Made by a program: the position numbers and the translations under genes. A stretch of DNA of 64,000 bases from Robiginitomaculum sp. (GTDB lineage Bacteria > Pseudomonadota > Alphaproteobacteria > Caulobacterales > Maricaulaceae): the NCBI GenBank assembly GCA_021776615.1, contig JAJFFO010000007.1, positions 1 through 64,000 on the forward strand. The letters run 5' to 3'. This document shows, in pieces, positions 1 to 8,566 of this stretch; the first letter of the stretch is position 1; every line of letters begins with the position of its first letter. Under the pieces are notes generated by a model. The model was not told the origin of the DNA and searched no databases. It worked only from the letters and a program-made list of their open reading frames with translations.

Positions 1-81
1 GCTTTTAACCGAATGCCCTCGATCCGTGATCTGGGCCACAGCCTCACGTTTAAATTCCTCGGTGTATCTCAGTCCAGACAT
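1..81 (-). pseudogene. IS3-family transposase OrfA, N-terminal fragment at window edge
   Basis: Read on the minus strand from the ATG at 79-81, the frame encodes 27 residues beginning MSGLRYTEEFKREAV, followed by AQITDRGHSVKS. This is the typical start of the IS3/IS911-type OrfA helix-turn-helix protein. The frame is open to the window edge, so it cannot be seen whether the element is intact outside. The DNA just upstream (to about 137) looks like the terminal repeat of such an element. The identification of the family is good; completeness is unknown. Confidence 0.7.
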
Positions 82-137
82 GTAAGTCTCCTTGCTACAT
101 TTTTACCAAACAAGGTGTCTACAAATCTAGGGGCACA
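82..137. mobile_element. Probable terminal inverted repeat of the IS3-family element
   Basis: Read on the minus strand, the outer end starts TGTGCCCCTAGATTTGT, close to the TG-initiated terminal repeats of IS3-family elements, and lies about 55 bp before the OrfA start at 81. Only one end is in the window, so the repeat partner and the target-site duplication cannot be checked. From 138 to 296 I see no gene or clear signal. Confidence 0.45.
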
Positions 138-296
138 TCAGTTCCTCAGTGAACCGTGATCTCTTCATATCCGTCTCCATAACTTGGAAGGACTCTACCA
201 AAAAATGGAGGAAGTTTAGGGGCGCAGGTCAAGTGGGACACTTATGGGTCTGATTTAGGGCTGTGCTAAGGGAGTGTTTTTGGCTCATCATTATCC

Positions 297-525
297 TTGA
301 AGGGGTGTGAGATGAGAATGAAGACAGGGCCGAATGGACCAACTGAAAAGCATGTAAAAGACATTCGGCGCAAGACCCGGCGTCAGTATTCTACCGAGGA
401 AAAGATCCGGATTGTTCTGGATGGCTTGCGCAGCGAGGCGTCGATTGCCTTACTGTGCCGACGCGAGGGTATCGCTGAGAGCCTGTATTAGAACTGGTCG
501 AAGGAGTTTCTGGGGGCGAGAGTAA
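297..525 (+). pseudogene. Degenerate IS3-family transposase OrfA remnant
   Basis: The frame contains RRKTRRQYSTEEKIRIVLDGL and CRREGIAESLY, the well-known N-terminal helix-turn-helix region of IS3-group OrfA proteins. It is interrupted by a TAG at 489-491 where relatives have a tyrosine or similar residue. The homologous frame resumes as NWSKEFLGA and then loses similarity. The rest of the element (OrfB with its DDE domain) is absent. It is a dead fragment of a second insertion sequence, different from the one at the window edge, and marks a site of past insertions beside the exported-protein locus. Confidence 0.7.
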
Positions 526-555
526 TATGCAGTCATATGTATGTTTGGATTTAAG

Positions 556-996
556 TTAAAATATTTCATCATCTGATATTGCTTCCAGATAGGCACTGTA
601 TATATCGAAATCCAATTTCAATCCGCGACCCGAAATGCAATTTATGGCCGTTGAAGAAATGGAAATACCTTCATTATAATTTTTTAAAAACAAACCAATA
701 AATAGATTGCCGGAATATAATTGGGATATCCTTTTCCAGATCGCCATATCTTTTGTCATGTTGAAAAAGAGGCTTGAAATTTGTGTATCTAAATTTCCGG
801 TAAAATTAAAATCAGTTTCTATTCTCCAGGCCCCCATCTCTGCAATCCGATATTGCCCATTTTTGCCTATGGAAATTCGATCACCTTTCAATTCACTAGC
901 TGTAGGGGGGGTGCCGAGATTTTTGGTTATTTCTGTTGGGTTTAAACCCCCACCCATAAAGCGAAGAGATACCGTTGTTTTGTATAATTTTGCCAT
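556..996 (-). CDS. DUF4279-like small cytosolic protein
   Basis: A 146-residue protein with no signal peptide. Its N-terminal half (VSLRFMGGGLNPTEITKNLG, then TPPTASELKGDRI and a GAWRIET segment) has the layout of DUF4279 proteins: a beta strand, then a D/N-P-x-x-I-T-x-x-L-G motif, a K-G-D turn and a Gly-x-Trp strand. Function of the family is not established. It is the last gene of a minus-strand run of small, mostly exported proteins; the preceding gene ends 9 bp upstream, so they are probably co-transcribed. As a cytosolic protein beside secreted ones it could be an accessory or immunity-type partner, but nothing in the sequence proves this. Confidence 0.65.
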   Translation of the reverse strand: MAKLYKTTVSLRFMGGGLNPTEITKNLGTPPTASELKGDRISIGKNGQYRIAEMGAWRIETDFNFTGNLDTQISSLFFNMTKDMAIWKRISQLYSGNLFIGLFLKNYNEGISISSTAINCISGRGLKLDFDIYSAYLEAISDDEIF

Positions 997-1005
997 GCTC
1001 GTTTA

Positions 1006-1545
1006 TTATTTGGCTCCAGTATTTAATTTCCGGGATTGAACGTAAGCGTCAAACAGTCTCGCATTATCGGCTTTGCACTGTTTGATTTTTGCTAATATGC
1101 CTTCTGATTGCCTAATGGTTTTTTCGCTATAGGGGCTGAAAAAACCTGTGTTCACAAATCGATATTGCATGAGCTTGGTATCAGGTTCGGTGTTGAATTT
1201 CACAGTCATGGTCGCGGTACAGTTATGATCATTTTCGCATTCTAAGCAGTCCAATTCCCACGTTTCTGGCACCCGTAAGGAGACGGTACCATTATACATT
1301 TTATAGAATTCTGCCGTGAGGGGGCCATCCGTTTGGAAATAATATAAAAGTGTGCCCGCAAAACCTTCTTTTAAATGCTGCCAATCCCTAAACGCACCGA
1401 AAACATTATGTCGCACGTTGAGAAGACGTTCAGCTTTTTCTAAATCATCTGCATTTGTTACAGGTGTCGCCGTTCTGCCAATCTCCTGGTGCTGACAAGA
1501 GGAGATGAGCAAAACTGTCACGACTGTACACTTCACCAGATTCAC
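1006..1545 (-). CDS. Small putative lipoprotein of unknown function
   Basis: I place the start at GTG 1543-1545, because it overlaps the stop of the upstream gene in a GTGA arrangement typical of translational coupling; a longer frame would overlap by about 37 bp and has only a TTG start. From GTG the protein is 179 residues and begins with a short hydrophobic signal ending in LLISSC, a plausible lipobox with Ser-Ser before the Cys. The mature part has paired cysteines (LDCLECENDHNCTA). I recognise no family. It forms a coupled pair with the large exported protein upstream and precedes the DUF4279-like gene. Confidence 0.65.
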   Translation of the reverse strand: MNLVKCTVVTVLLISSCQHQEIGRTATPVTNADDLEKAERLLNVRHNVFGAFRDWQHLKEGFAGTLLYYFQTDGPLTAEFYKMYNGTVSLRVPETWELDCLECENDHNCTATMTVKFNTEPDTKLMQYRFVNTGFFSPYSEKTIRQSEGILAKIKQCKADNARLFDAYVQSRKLNTGAK

Positions 1546-3080
1546 TTTGTGTAAACAAAAATGGTCTTTGGACACCAATCATCGCTCATAACCACGGCAA
1601 ATTCATCGATGGAATTGTAACTGCTGGGTGCCTTATATGTTTTCTTGCCGCTCATGGAATAGTTCAAACCTGTCGGGGTGTTAGATTTACCCATCGTGAT
1701 GACGCTCGAGGAATTACCAATGTGCCGGCCACTTACAACCACTTCAAAGCTGGGATAGCGAACATAGTCTTTCGTGATGTTCACATTTCCGTTGGCGCTT
1801 ATCGTAAATTCTTCGCCGGGTGAGAGCCTTGATGGCGGGCGGTTATATGTAATTTGCGCACCGCCACGCCCTGGCTTGCTCCATGTTATTTTGCCAGGTT
1901 GATGATCGCAGCCTGATATGGCTGTATTTTCTTTTCCCTCTATTTTTGTTTCCGACAATACCCAGGTTGAGCTATTTATCGGGGGGAATTTGTCGGCACT
2001 GCGCACCGGTTCAGGTGGATCATCGTAAACTGGCGGCGGCGGAAAACCTCCGCCGGTCACAGGCGGTATTGGTTTGTCAATCTTGCAAATCGGATCCCGG
2101 TCCATATCCTGGATCGTGTAATATATGTTAGAAAGTCCCGAGGCATTATAGTACCGCTGTTGCAGCCAATTTTGCCAAGTAACCAGTCGAGCGGATTCTT
2201 GTATAACGCGATCATAATTGCAGATTTTACAGTTGGCGATGCCGTCATGGTTCTGATCCGCCGTTTGAAAAAGATGATCACGCGCAATATTCAAGTTGTT
2301 TTCGATTGAACGGCACGTGTTCCAATTACTTCCTGTGCAATCTGTCAGCCCTTGGGATAAATTTCGTGCCGCTGTGAAAGCTCCTCTGGCTTGAGCAATA
2401 CTCCAACGATCACCACTGCCGCATTGCGTATTGGTTCCGGCGCGGCGCGGTGCGGTGGATGATAAAATATCGGAGGCTCCATTGGCGGCATTTCGGCCCA
2501 AACCATCAGCAAAGACGAAATCTCCATCGGTCAAATCGAAAGTTTCAGTTGTTGAAATATCATTGCCCAAGATCTGATCGAAATAAGCGTGCAACGGTGT
2601 GACCGTCGTCACGCCAGATTCGAGGGCCACCTGATGGTCAAGAGCGCCGATCATGGCGTCTTTTCGTATATTGATTGTACTAAACGCTTGGTTCGGATCG
2701 CTGGCAAAGGACGCCAAGGTTGCATCAACACCGTTTTCCAGGCAGCCAAAAAGCTCGAGCTTTGTCGTGTCGCCAATGGCTGCACTATGCAGTCGACCAA
2801 GCGCATGACCATAAAACGCCGCCGCGGCATTTGTCAGATCTGCGAGGTTGAACTGTGGTGAAGGTGGGGCGCCAAATCTGGACGATGGTGTTTCGGATGC
2901 TCGCTTTGCCTTAAGATATGGAATTAGGTATTCGGCCGAGACCATTTTATCAAAAGTTTTCCATGCAGGAGTCCCCAGGATTTCTGTACCCTTACATTCA
3001 GCGGCATGAGCTATTGTTGGTAGGGAAAGAGCTAAACCGATAGCGCATATGATCGTGGTGATTCTGGTCATGACAGACAC
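1542..3080 (-). CDS. Large exported protein with Ca-binding-like loops, unknown family
   Basis: The 512-residue product starts with a clean Sec signal peptide (about 26 residues, cleaved after AHA) and is therefore periplasmic or secreted. The middle holds DQNHDGIANCK, a loop resembling EF-hand or thrombospondin type 3 calcium motifs, and a shorter DMDRDPICK. A proline-rich linker near residues 338-355 separates an alpha-helical N-terminal half from a C-terminal region of beta-strand character. I do not recognise the family. It is the first gene of a coupled pair and has about 100 bp of non-coding DNA before it, enough for a promoter. The end (WCPKTIFVYTK) weakly recalls the end of the exported protein at 9130. 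Confidence 0.7.
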   Translation of the reverse strand: MSVMTRITTIICAIGLALSLPTIAHAAECKGTEILGTPAWKTFDKMVSAEYLIPYLKAKRASETPSSRFGAPPSPQFNLADLTNAAAAFYGHALGRLHSAAIGDTTKLELFGCLENGVDATLASFASDPNQAFSTINIRKDAMIGALDHQVALESGVTTVTPLHAYFDQILGNDISTTETFDLTDGDFVFADGLGRNAANGASDILSSTAPRRAGTNTQCGSGDRWSIAQARGAFTAARNLSQGLTDCTGSNWNTCRSIENNLNIARDHLFQTADQNHDGIANCKICNYDRVIQESARLVTWQNWLQQRYYNASGLSNIYYTIQDMDRDPICKIDKPIPPVTGGGFPPPPVYDDPPEPVRSADKFPPINSSTWVLSETKIEGKENTAISGCDHQPGKITWSKPGRGGAQITYNRPPSRLSPGEEFTISANGNVNITKDYVRYPSFEVVVSGRHIGNSSSVITMGKSNTPTGLNYSMSGKKTYKAPSSYNSIDEFAVVMSDDWCPKTIFVYTK

Positions 3081-3183
3081 TCCATCTCAATTTTGACACC
3101 GACGTGATGTGGTAAATTCATGTGTGGCAATGCTAAAATCCAAACAGACCTCGTAACGATGCTCTTTCCCATGATCAATTCCT

Positions 3184-3672
3184 CTAATTCGCGCATTGGC
3201 GATCTATTTTGACGCAAACATGTTCGTTAAAACCCCAGCGCCGCAACAGATCTTCGCCGCCCCTTAATTGCCTCGAATAGATCATGCCCGACGGACACAC
3301 ATAACATTGGTTTGATGTGCCGGTGACGGGCGCTCTATTGTGGGTGCCCGCTATGCCGGGGCATCGCGCGACGCGATTAACGCCGACATCAAACTCGGTA
3401 CTGGCGGTAACAATCCCCGGTTTGGCAACGGTTTCTGTGACGTAATAAGCACTGCACCGGCACCGCCCTGTGCAACTCTCGACAAATTTATTGGTGGTTT
3501 GCGGCCCAAAGGGACGCAGGGTTCTGGTGGTGTTGGATTGAGCGATTTGTTGCGCTCTGGGCGGCGGGCTTTGTTGGAAATTTGTCGCGTGGTTGTTTGA
3601 GCTGGATAAGATCACCGCCGCTCCAATCCCGACACTCAAAGCGATTAAAAAGATTAGAACAGATTTTATCAT
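3184..3672 (-). CDS. Small Cys-rich exported or membrane-anchored protein
   Basis: The 162-residue protein begins MIKSVLIFLIALSVGIGAA, a hydrophobic segment without an obvious cleavage site, so it may be a signal anchor. A Gln/Pro/Thr-rich spacer follows, then a cysteine-rich domain (CTGRCRC, CPG, CYVCPSG, HVC and a final DRQC). The many paired cysteines suggest disulfides in the periplasm or outside. No family recognised. It stands between other small exported proteins on the same strand. Confidence 0.65.
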   Translation of the reverse strand: MIKSVLIFLIALSVGIGAAVILSSSNNHATNFQQSPPPRAQQIAQSNTTRTLRPFGPQTTNKFVESCTGRCRCSAYYVTETVAKPGIVTASTEFDVGVNRVARCPGIAGTHNRAPVTGTSNQCYVCPSGMIYSRQLRGGEDLLRRWGFNEHVCVKIDRQCAN

Positions 3673-3705
3673 TTTATCCTCTGAGTTCCGGGTTGGCTGA
3701 TCGGC

Positions 3706-3894
3706 CTATTCTTGCAATTTCGTGTTGCAAATTTGGGAGAGCGGGCGACCTTTTAACCGCAATAGAGCGCTTTGTTGGGCACGGTAAAAAGGAAGCGCAT
3801 ACAACTGGCAAACGCCATCATCATGTGCATGTGAAGTTTGCGGATGACAGGCCCCGAATAGCAGCAAAAGACTTAATTTGTGGCCAATATCCAT
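3706..3894 (-). CDS. Possible tiny exported protein (62 aa)
   Basis: This minus-strand frame begins MDIGHKLSLLLLFGACHPQ, which looks like a short secretion signal with a lipobox-like FGAC, and ends shortly before the gene at 3672. It overlaps the last 74 bp of the exported-protein gene read from 4198, which is unusual, and has no clear ribosome site. It may be a real small gene in a locus of small secreted proteins, or a chance frame. Confidence 0.3.
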   Translation of the reverse strand: MDIGHKLSLLLLFGACHPQTSHAHDDGVCQLYALPFYRAQQSALLRLKGRPLSQICNTKLQE

Positions 3895-4198
3895 TACCTC
3901 TGCCGCTTCTATAGCACGCCCAATTTGTTGCCTCTTTTTCAGAAAAGAAGATGAGGGTGCAATTTAGCCCGGCTTTGCTGAAGCCTGGCGGAATAACGAA
4001 GAATGGACCGACGGCACCAACATTTGGACTACAATGAGACCAGCTCTTGGCGGCTTGCGCTGATGCGGGCTGCGAAATGGTCCCGATCATCAATCCCGGA
4101 AGAATTAACGAAAACACCGTAGTGGTACCAACTAGAAACCTGGTTATTCTCGTTCGTGCAATTGCGAATTTATGTTTGGTTTGCGATGGGTTTTTCAT
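3821..4198 (-). CDS. Small exported protein under the shared dyad promoter motif
   Basis: The start is the second of two adjacent ATGs (4196-4198); AGGAG lies 7 nt before it. A longer frame would run into the promoter motif. The 125-residue product has a long n-region and hydrophobic core and a signal cleavage after QPASAQA. The mature part is about 80 residues with four cysteines (HCSP, NCTL, WACY, FTCT), suggesting two disulfides. No family recognised. The dyad motif at 4255-4276 sits 57 bp upstream in the orientation of this gene, as at 7551 and 9052, so it is probably co-regulated with those exported proteins. Confidence 0.7.
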   Translation of the reverse strand: MKNPSQTKHKFAIARTRITRFLVGTTTVFSLILPGLMIGTISQPASAQAAKSWSHCSPNVGAVGPFFVIPPGFSKAGLNCTLIFFSEKEATNWACYRSGRGNGYWPQIKSFAAIRGLSSANFTCT

Positions 4199-4254
4199 CA
4201 TTGATCTCCTGTTCGATTTATATTTGAAATATAAAACCGGCCAGTGATCGGGCC

Positions 4255-4276
4255 TATTAGCATATGTGCGTATATT
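4255..4276 (-). promoter_or_regulatory. Shared dyad promoter/operator motif, copy 1
   Basis: Read on the minus strand the site is ATATACGCAC, AT, ATGCTAATAG preceded by A. It differs at two positions from the copies at 7550 and 9051 over 22 bp. It lies 57 bp before the start at 4198 and points the same way as the gene. The right half contains TAAT-type sequence that could form a -10 element, so it may be a promoter core, an operator of the nearby NarL/LuxR-type regulator, or both. Confidence 0.6.
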
Positions 4277-4313
4277 GAGGGGCGGCACGAAACTGTGACA
4301 GGTCCAATGGCCT

Positions 4314-4335
4314 AAAATACGCGCAATGTCGTATT
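4314..4335 (+). promoter_or_regulatory. Degenerate dyad motif before the hybrid kinase gene
   Basis: The site contains the perfect inverted repeat AAATACG, 8 bp, CGTATTT and matches the 22-bp motif of 7550/9051 at about 14 positions, mainly in the left half (AATACGC, CAA). It lies 33 bp before the kinase start at 4369. It may be a weaker binding site for the same regulator, giving feedback on the kinase gene. Confidence 0.4.
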
Positions 4336-4368
4336 TGCGGCGCAGGCGAGGTCGAGTAAGTTGCCCGC

Positions 4369-6852
4369 ATGTCAAAGTCTATTCCTGAGCGGTTAGCACA
4401 AAAACAAATTCCCCAATTATTGGGTATTGTCATTGCTTTGCCACTTATAATTCTGCTTTTGTGGGGCCAGCCACCGGCCCATGCACAATCGAGCAAGCCG
4501 GCCATCGCCAGCGGGGAATTAGTCCTCCCGGATTGGTCTTTTTTTGATGGACCACCGCTTGAGCTGTCTGGCGATTGGGAGGTGGTATGGGGGCAACTTT
4601 TAGCGCCTGAAGAGTTTGATGGTGCTTATGACGGTGAACACTTCAAGCTTCCGGGGCGTTGGAACAATCAAGATAGGCCCGGCATAAAAAACGCCTATGG
4701 AGTCGCCACTTTTCGCGTACGGCTTAACTTACCGGAATATAATCGTAATGTCGCCTTTAGCTTGATCGCGCCGCATGCCGCCTACCGGGTTTATATTGAC
4801 GGCGTTTTGGTCATTAGCAGCGGCACGGTTTCTCCAACAAAGGAGGGTTTTGAGGCGAATTATGTTTCGCGCACGTTCGCCGGGCAGAGCGGCGCCAGCG
4901 AAATTGTCATGCAGGTTTCTAATTTCGCCCATGCTTATGGCGGGCCGGGCCACCCTTTGACGCTATGGGATGCGCAACGCTTGGAGCGTTTTCTCGACGC
5001 CGTCTCTCTGGCCTACGGGCTGGTATTGGGCATCATGTTCGCCATCGGGCTGTTTCATCTCATTTTTTATCTGGCCGACCGCCGCGATTACGCCAATGGC
5101 CCAATACATTTATGGTTCTCGATTTTATGCTTTATTATTGTGTATCGCGTTCAGGGGGTGATCCCGTTTTTTCACACCTATTTTCCAGATACAAATTATT
5201 GGGAAAACCTGCGCTTCACCTATGCTAGCCTTTATGCCGCACCGGCGGTTTACCTGCTTTTTTTCAGATCAGTTTTCCCGGCTCAGTTTCCCAAAAAGCT
5301 AACGCAAACCATTATCGCCACAAGCGTTATCGGCTTGGTATTCAGCTTAATAGCGACAGAATATTATTACACGCTCACCCGTAATTTCTCGATTCTCCTC
5401 AACGTGGTTGCGATTGTTTACAGCATCATTTTCACGGTGCGCGCCATGGTCGCCCGGCAAGCCGGAGCGTTGGTTATTCTGATTGCCAATTCGATGTTTC
5501 TGCTAACGGCGATCAATGACGCTATAATTTACACTGATCAGGGCAGCGGTTTTGATGCAACGCCTTTCGGAATTTTGGCGCTGGGCCTGGGTTATTCCTA
5601 CGCCCTTCTTTTGCGTTTACAGCACGCTTTCAAAGAAGCGCGAACCACGTCACAAGCATTGGAAACCCTTAACCGCGATCTTGAGAAGCAAGTGCGAGAC
5701 AGAACTTTGGCGTTCAAGTCAGCGGCGGCAAAAGCTGAAAACGCCGCCGAGGAACGCGCTCGCTTCATCGCCGCGGCCAGCCATGATTTACGCCAGCCCT
5801 TGCATGCTTTGGCGATGTTCAATGCCGCCCTTAAATCAAAATTGAAACGAAAACCAGAAAGTGAACTTGTCGAAAAGCAAGAAAATAGCATCGCCAATCT
5901 TAGCGCGCTTTTGCAAGACACGCTGGATACGGCGCGGGCTGAAATTCAACAAAAAACCCCAAATTGGAAGGAGGTTGAGATTGAGGCTGTTTTTTCCAAA
6001 TTGTCAGGTGCTTTTACAATTCAGGCGAACACCCGCAACATCAAACTTTCCTTTGAAGGTAGAGGCGGCACAATTGTTACCGACCCGGCACTGCTCCAGC
6101 GTATATTGGGAAACCTGATTGAAAATGCGCTGAAAGCGGCCAATTCTGCGGTGATTATAGAAGCTCATCATGATTATAATAGTTGGGTTTTTTGTGTGTC
6201 TGATGATGGTGCCGGCATAGCAAACGAGGATGTTGATCGTATTTTCGAATCTTACGTTACCTTGCAAGATACCGTTGCCGGACAGGGCGGCGGTTACGGG
6301 CTGGGCCTGTTTGTCGTCAAAGAGTTTTCTAAACTTCTTGGCGGCCAAATCACCGTCAATTCGCAGTGTGATGAGGGATGTCAGTTCACCTTGAACTTAC
6401 CCGATCAGAACGCCCAATTGAGTGCCGTACCGCAATCGCTCGCATTGCAAAGCGCCGCACCGTCGCTTCAAAGCATAAGCGTGCTGGCCATTGATGATGA
6501 ATTGGACGTTCTGGAGGCCACGGTAGCAATGTTGCGCGAATGGGGCTGCGAAGCCAAATCGGTGAGCAAACCTGAGGATGCCATGGCGGCTCTTGCGTTG
6601 GGGTTTAGGCCTGATGTGATGTTGGTGGATTTTCATCTTCATGACACAGATGGCCTGAAAGTGATTGAAGCGATCAACGCCAAATTGCCCGCGCCTATTC
6701 CGGCCATCATGATTACCGGCGCAACGGAGCCTGAAATATTGAGGAAAATTGAAGCGGCGGGCATTCCGGTGCTGGAAAAACCTATTGCCCCGTGGCGTTT
6801 GGCGCGAATGATAGAAGATACTATTAAACAGACTAAACAAGGCCTGCCTTAA
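4369..6852 (+). CDS. 7TMR-DISM hybrid sensor histidine kinase with receiver domain
   Basis: An 827-residue membrane sensor. Residues 1-40 form a signal peptide (cleaved near AHAQ). Residues about 41-195 form a periplasmic beta-sandwich of the DISM type (GDWEVVWG, LPGRWN). Seven membrane segments follow between about 205 and 400, then a coiled coil. The HisKA site is SHDLRQP with His472. The ATPase has NLIENALKA (N box), DDGAGI and GGYGLGLF (G boxes). A C-terminal receiver has phospho-acceptor Asp754 in MLVDFHL and the conserved Lys in EKPI. It stands beside a NarL/LuxR response regulator (minus strand, 17 bp gap between stops) and among exported-protein genes, so the pair probably forms the local signalling system. 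The ligand is unknown; DISM sensors often bind small carbohydrates or related molecules. Confidence 0.88.
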   Translation: MSKSIPERLAQKQIPQLLGIVIALPLIILLLWGQPPAHAQSSKPAIASGELVLPDWSFFDGPPLELSGDWEVVWGQLLAPEEFDGAYDGEHFKLPGRWNNQDRPGIKNAYGVATFRVRLNLPEYNRNVAFSLIAPHAAYRVYIDGVLVISSGTVSPTKEGFEANYVSRTFAGQSGASEIVMQVSNFAHAYGGPGHPLTLWDAQRLERFLDAVSLAYGLVLGIMFAIGLFHLIFYLADRRDYANGPIHLWFSILCFIIVYRVQGVIPFFHTYFPDTNYWENLRFTYASLYAAPAVYLLFFRSVFPAQFPKKLTQTIIATSVIGLVFSLIATEYYYTLTRNFSILLNVVAIVYSIIFTVRAMVARQAGALVILIANSMFLLTAINDAIIYTDQGSGFDATPFGILALGLGYSYALLLRLQHAFKEARTTSQALETLNRDLEKQVRDRTLAFKSAAAKAENAAEERARFIAAASHDLRQPLHALAMFNAALKSKLKRKPESELVEKQENSIANLSALLQDTLDTARAEIQQKTPNWKEVEIEAVFSKLSGAFTIQANTRNIKLSFEGRGGTIVTDPALLQRILGNLIENALKAANSAVIIEAHHDYNSWVFCVSDDGAGIANEDVDRIFESYVTLQDTVAGQGGGYGLGLFVVKEFSKLLGGQITVNSQCDEGCQFTLNLPDQNAQLSAVPQSLALQSAAPSLQSISVLAIDDELDVLEATVAMLREWGCEAKSVSKPEDAMAALALGFRPDVMLVDFHLHDTDGLKVIEAINAKLPAPIPAIMITGATEPEILRKIEAAGIPVLEKPIAPWRLARMIEDTIKQTKQGLP

Positions 6853-6880
6853 ACGAGACCCATCCTAAACAAGACCCACC

Positions 6881-7507
6881 CTAAACAAGACCGGCCCTAA
6901 TCGCGAAAGATGCCAAAGCCATCGGTGAGCGGATATTCAGTTTACGGTTTATATGTTCGCGGTGTTTACGCACGGTGTGTTCGCTGACGAACAAGGTATC
7001 GGCCACAGTTTTATTACTCCCCCCCTCAACCACCAATTTGACAATTTGCAATTCGCGGTTTGTCAGTGTCTCTCGCAATTGTGCGACTTCTTTCGCATTT
7101 TCTCCCGCGCAGTCCTCTGGCGCTGACAACTTCGTGCCTCGTGCAATGGCGCAAAAGGTTTCTATAAAGTGATCGGCGTCCGCGGTTTTATATAAAAACC
7201 CGTCCGCACCCGCCGCGTAAATATCGGCTGGCGAATGGGTGTCTGTGTCCCCCGTAAGAACGATTATTTTTACCGCGATCTGTCGCTTGCGTATTTGCTG
7301 GAGAACATCCAGACCGGTCCTTCGCGGCAAGCCTATATCCAATAGAGCTAGATCAAAAACCTCACTGGTGAGGCGTTTTAGCGCCTCTTCGCCATTGTCG
7401 ACCTCCACCACTTGCGCGACGCGATCGGCGATAAGCGCGGTCAAACCTTGCCGCACCAGCGCATGATCCTCGGCGATTAATACGCGCGTGTTTTTAAGAT
7501 CAGTCAT
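6881..7507 (-). CDS. NarL/LuxR-family response regulator
   Basis: I take ATG 7505-7507 with AGAGG just before it; a longer frame to 7600 would run through the dyad motif. The 208-residue product has a receiver domain (acidic pocket Glu13-Asp14, phospho-acceptor Asp57 in LLDIGLP, a VLTGD segment and the Lys of YKTAD) and a C-terminal LuxR helix-turn-helix (LTNRELQIVKLVVEG, NKTVADTLFVSEHTVRKH). It is convergent with the hybrid kinase gene and is the natural output partner of that kinase, perhaps by a direct path or via the kinase's receiver. The dyad at 7551-7572 lies 43 bp upstream of its own start, so autoregulation is possible. As a LuxR-type dimer it should bind a dyad of this size. Confidence 0.88.
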   Translation of the reverse strand: MTDLKNTRVLIAEDHALVRQGLTALIADRVAQVVEVDNGEEALKRLTSEVFDLALLDIGLPRRTGLDVLQQIRKRQIAVKIIVLTGDTDTHSPADIYAAGADGFLYKTADADHFIETFCAIARGTKLSAPEDCAGENAKEVAQLRETLTNRELQIVKLVVEGGSNKTVADTLFVSEHTVRKHREHINRKLNIRSPMALASFAIRAGLV

Positions 7508-7550
7508 CTCGCCTCTATATTCCAGCCTGACCACCGTTGCACAAACCGAA

Positions 7551-7572
7551 ATATACGCACAAGTGCTAATAT
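7551..7572 (+). promoter_or_regulatory. Shared dyad promoter/operator motif, copy 2
   Basis: The site is ATATACGCAC, AA, GTGCTAATAT; the two arms are complementary at 8 of 10 positions. It is identical over 22 bp to the copy at 9052-9073. It lies in the divergent region between the response regulator (start 7507) and an exported-protein gene (start 7625, 52 bp downstream) and is oriented like the latter. It may serve both genes. Confidence 0.7.
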
Positions 7573-7624
7573 CGCGCTCAGGTGACGGCAGTATTCTCAC
7601 AACATTACGTTATTTGTAGCCAAA

Positions 7625-8083
7625 ATGGATATTGATATGCCCGGCGGGACTTATTCAAAAACCGTAAGATTAATGGTTTTATCTGCCCTTGGGTGCATGG
7701 TCGTGACGGGTGCAGCTCATGCAAATATGACAGCGCCTGAAAACATGGTGTTTTGCAAAAACCAATACCGCGCCTTCACGCTATACCAGTCTGAAACGCC
7801 GCGATTTTTCCAAAAAGATATTATTTTAAAAGATAGCGGCAAATTTGTTGTCACGGCAACCGCCGCCGGCTTTACCTTTGAGGGCATGTCCTATGAGCGC
7901 GGCAAGGCATGGAATAAGTGGAAGCTGCTGGACAAGGTCTCCGGCGGACAGCGCCAATGGTCGCAAACATGGTGGGTTGGCAAATCCCAAGATCATTCTC
8001 TGGTTCGCCTGCAATTTATCAAAGACAGCAATGACTGCCCAACCTGCACCGTCAAACTCGAAGTGAAGGCATCTCAATGTTAA
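7625..8083 (+). CDS. Small exported protein, unknown family
   Basis: The 152-residue product has a signal peptide (hydrophobic core VLSALGCMVVTGAAHA) cleaved near residue 33; ATG 7637 is an equally possible start. The mature part is rich in aromatic residues (WNKWKLL, WSQTWWVG) with cysteines near both ends (VFCKN, DCPTC, final SQC), consistent with a disulfide-linked beta-rich secreted protein. No family recognised. The next gene overlaps its stop by 7 bp, so the two are co-translated. The dyad motif copy 2 lies about 53 bp upstream. Confidence 0.7.
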   Translation: MDIDMPGGTYSKTVRLMVLSALGCMVVTGAAHANMTAPENMVFCKNQYRAFTLYQSETPRFFQKDIILKDSGKFVVTATAAGFTFEGMSYERGKAWNKWKLLDKVSGGQRQWSQTWWVGKSQDHSLVRLQFIKDSNDCPTCTVKLEVKASQC

Positions 8084-8541
8084 GGCCAATGTTAATTGCC
8101 GGTGCAAGCTTGGTGCTGTTTTCCGCTTTTTTTGCGCAAGCACCGACCGCCAATGCCGAAAAAGCACCGCCGGGCTCATCATGGTATATCCATGATAGCG
8201 ACGGTTGGGCCGGTCCGTGGCAACGGGTTGGGACGGACGGAACACTGTGGGATCGCAATACGGTTTCATTCACTGGCAAATTCGAAAAAAACGGTGAGCA
8301 TTCCCGATCTGCCAATATTGAAATTCATTTTAGCGACGCCGGGGCACTCTTTGCTGTTCGCAAAGACACCGACGCCTCAGGGCAGACCACGATGCGAACG
8401 TGTGTTTATCTTGGCCAAAGCAAACCAGTGCCAAATATGTTAAGTGAGCGTATGGAATATCTGCGTCGTCTTGAAATTAGCGGGGCATTTCTTTGTTCAA
8501 ACATGGACAAAGCGGGCGCCTGGCAGGGCGAAATGAATTGA
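8077..8541 (+). CDS. Small exported protein, unknown family
   Basis: The start overlaps the end of the preceding gene by 7 bp, implying coupled translation. The 154-residue product begins with a signal peptide cleaved after PTANA (residue about 27). The mature part opens with a Trp-rich strand region (SSWYIHDSDGWAGPWQRVGTDG) and carries two cysteines (RTCVYL, FLCSN). I recognise no family. It probably acts in the same envelope compartment as its partner. Confidence 0.68.
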   Translation: MLRPMLIAGASLVLFSAFFAQAPTANAEKAPPGSSWYIHDSDGWAGPWQRVGTDGTLWDRNTVSFTGKFEKNGEHSRSANIEIHFSDAGALFAVRKDTDASGQTTMRTCVYLGQSKPVPNMLSERMEYLRRLEISGAFLCSNMDKAGAWQGEMN

Positions 8542-8566
8542 ACGATAATGGCCGGGTCATAGATTT

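Noticed and set aside
7508-7600. 31-codon N-terminal extension of the response regulator
   Set aside because: It runs through the dyad motif, and the receiver fold starts right after ATG 7507, which has an AGAGG site.
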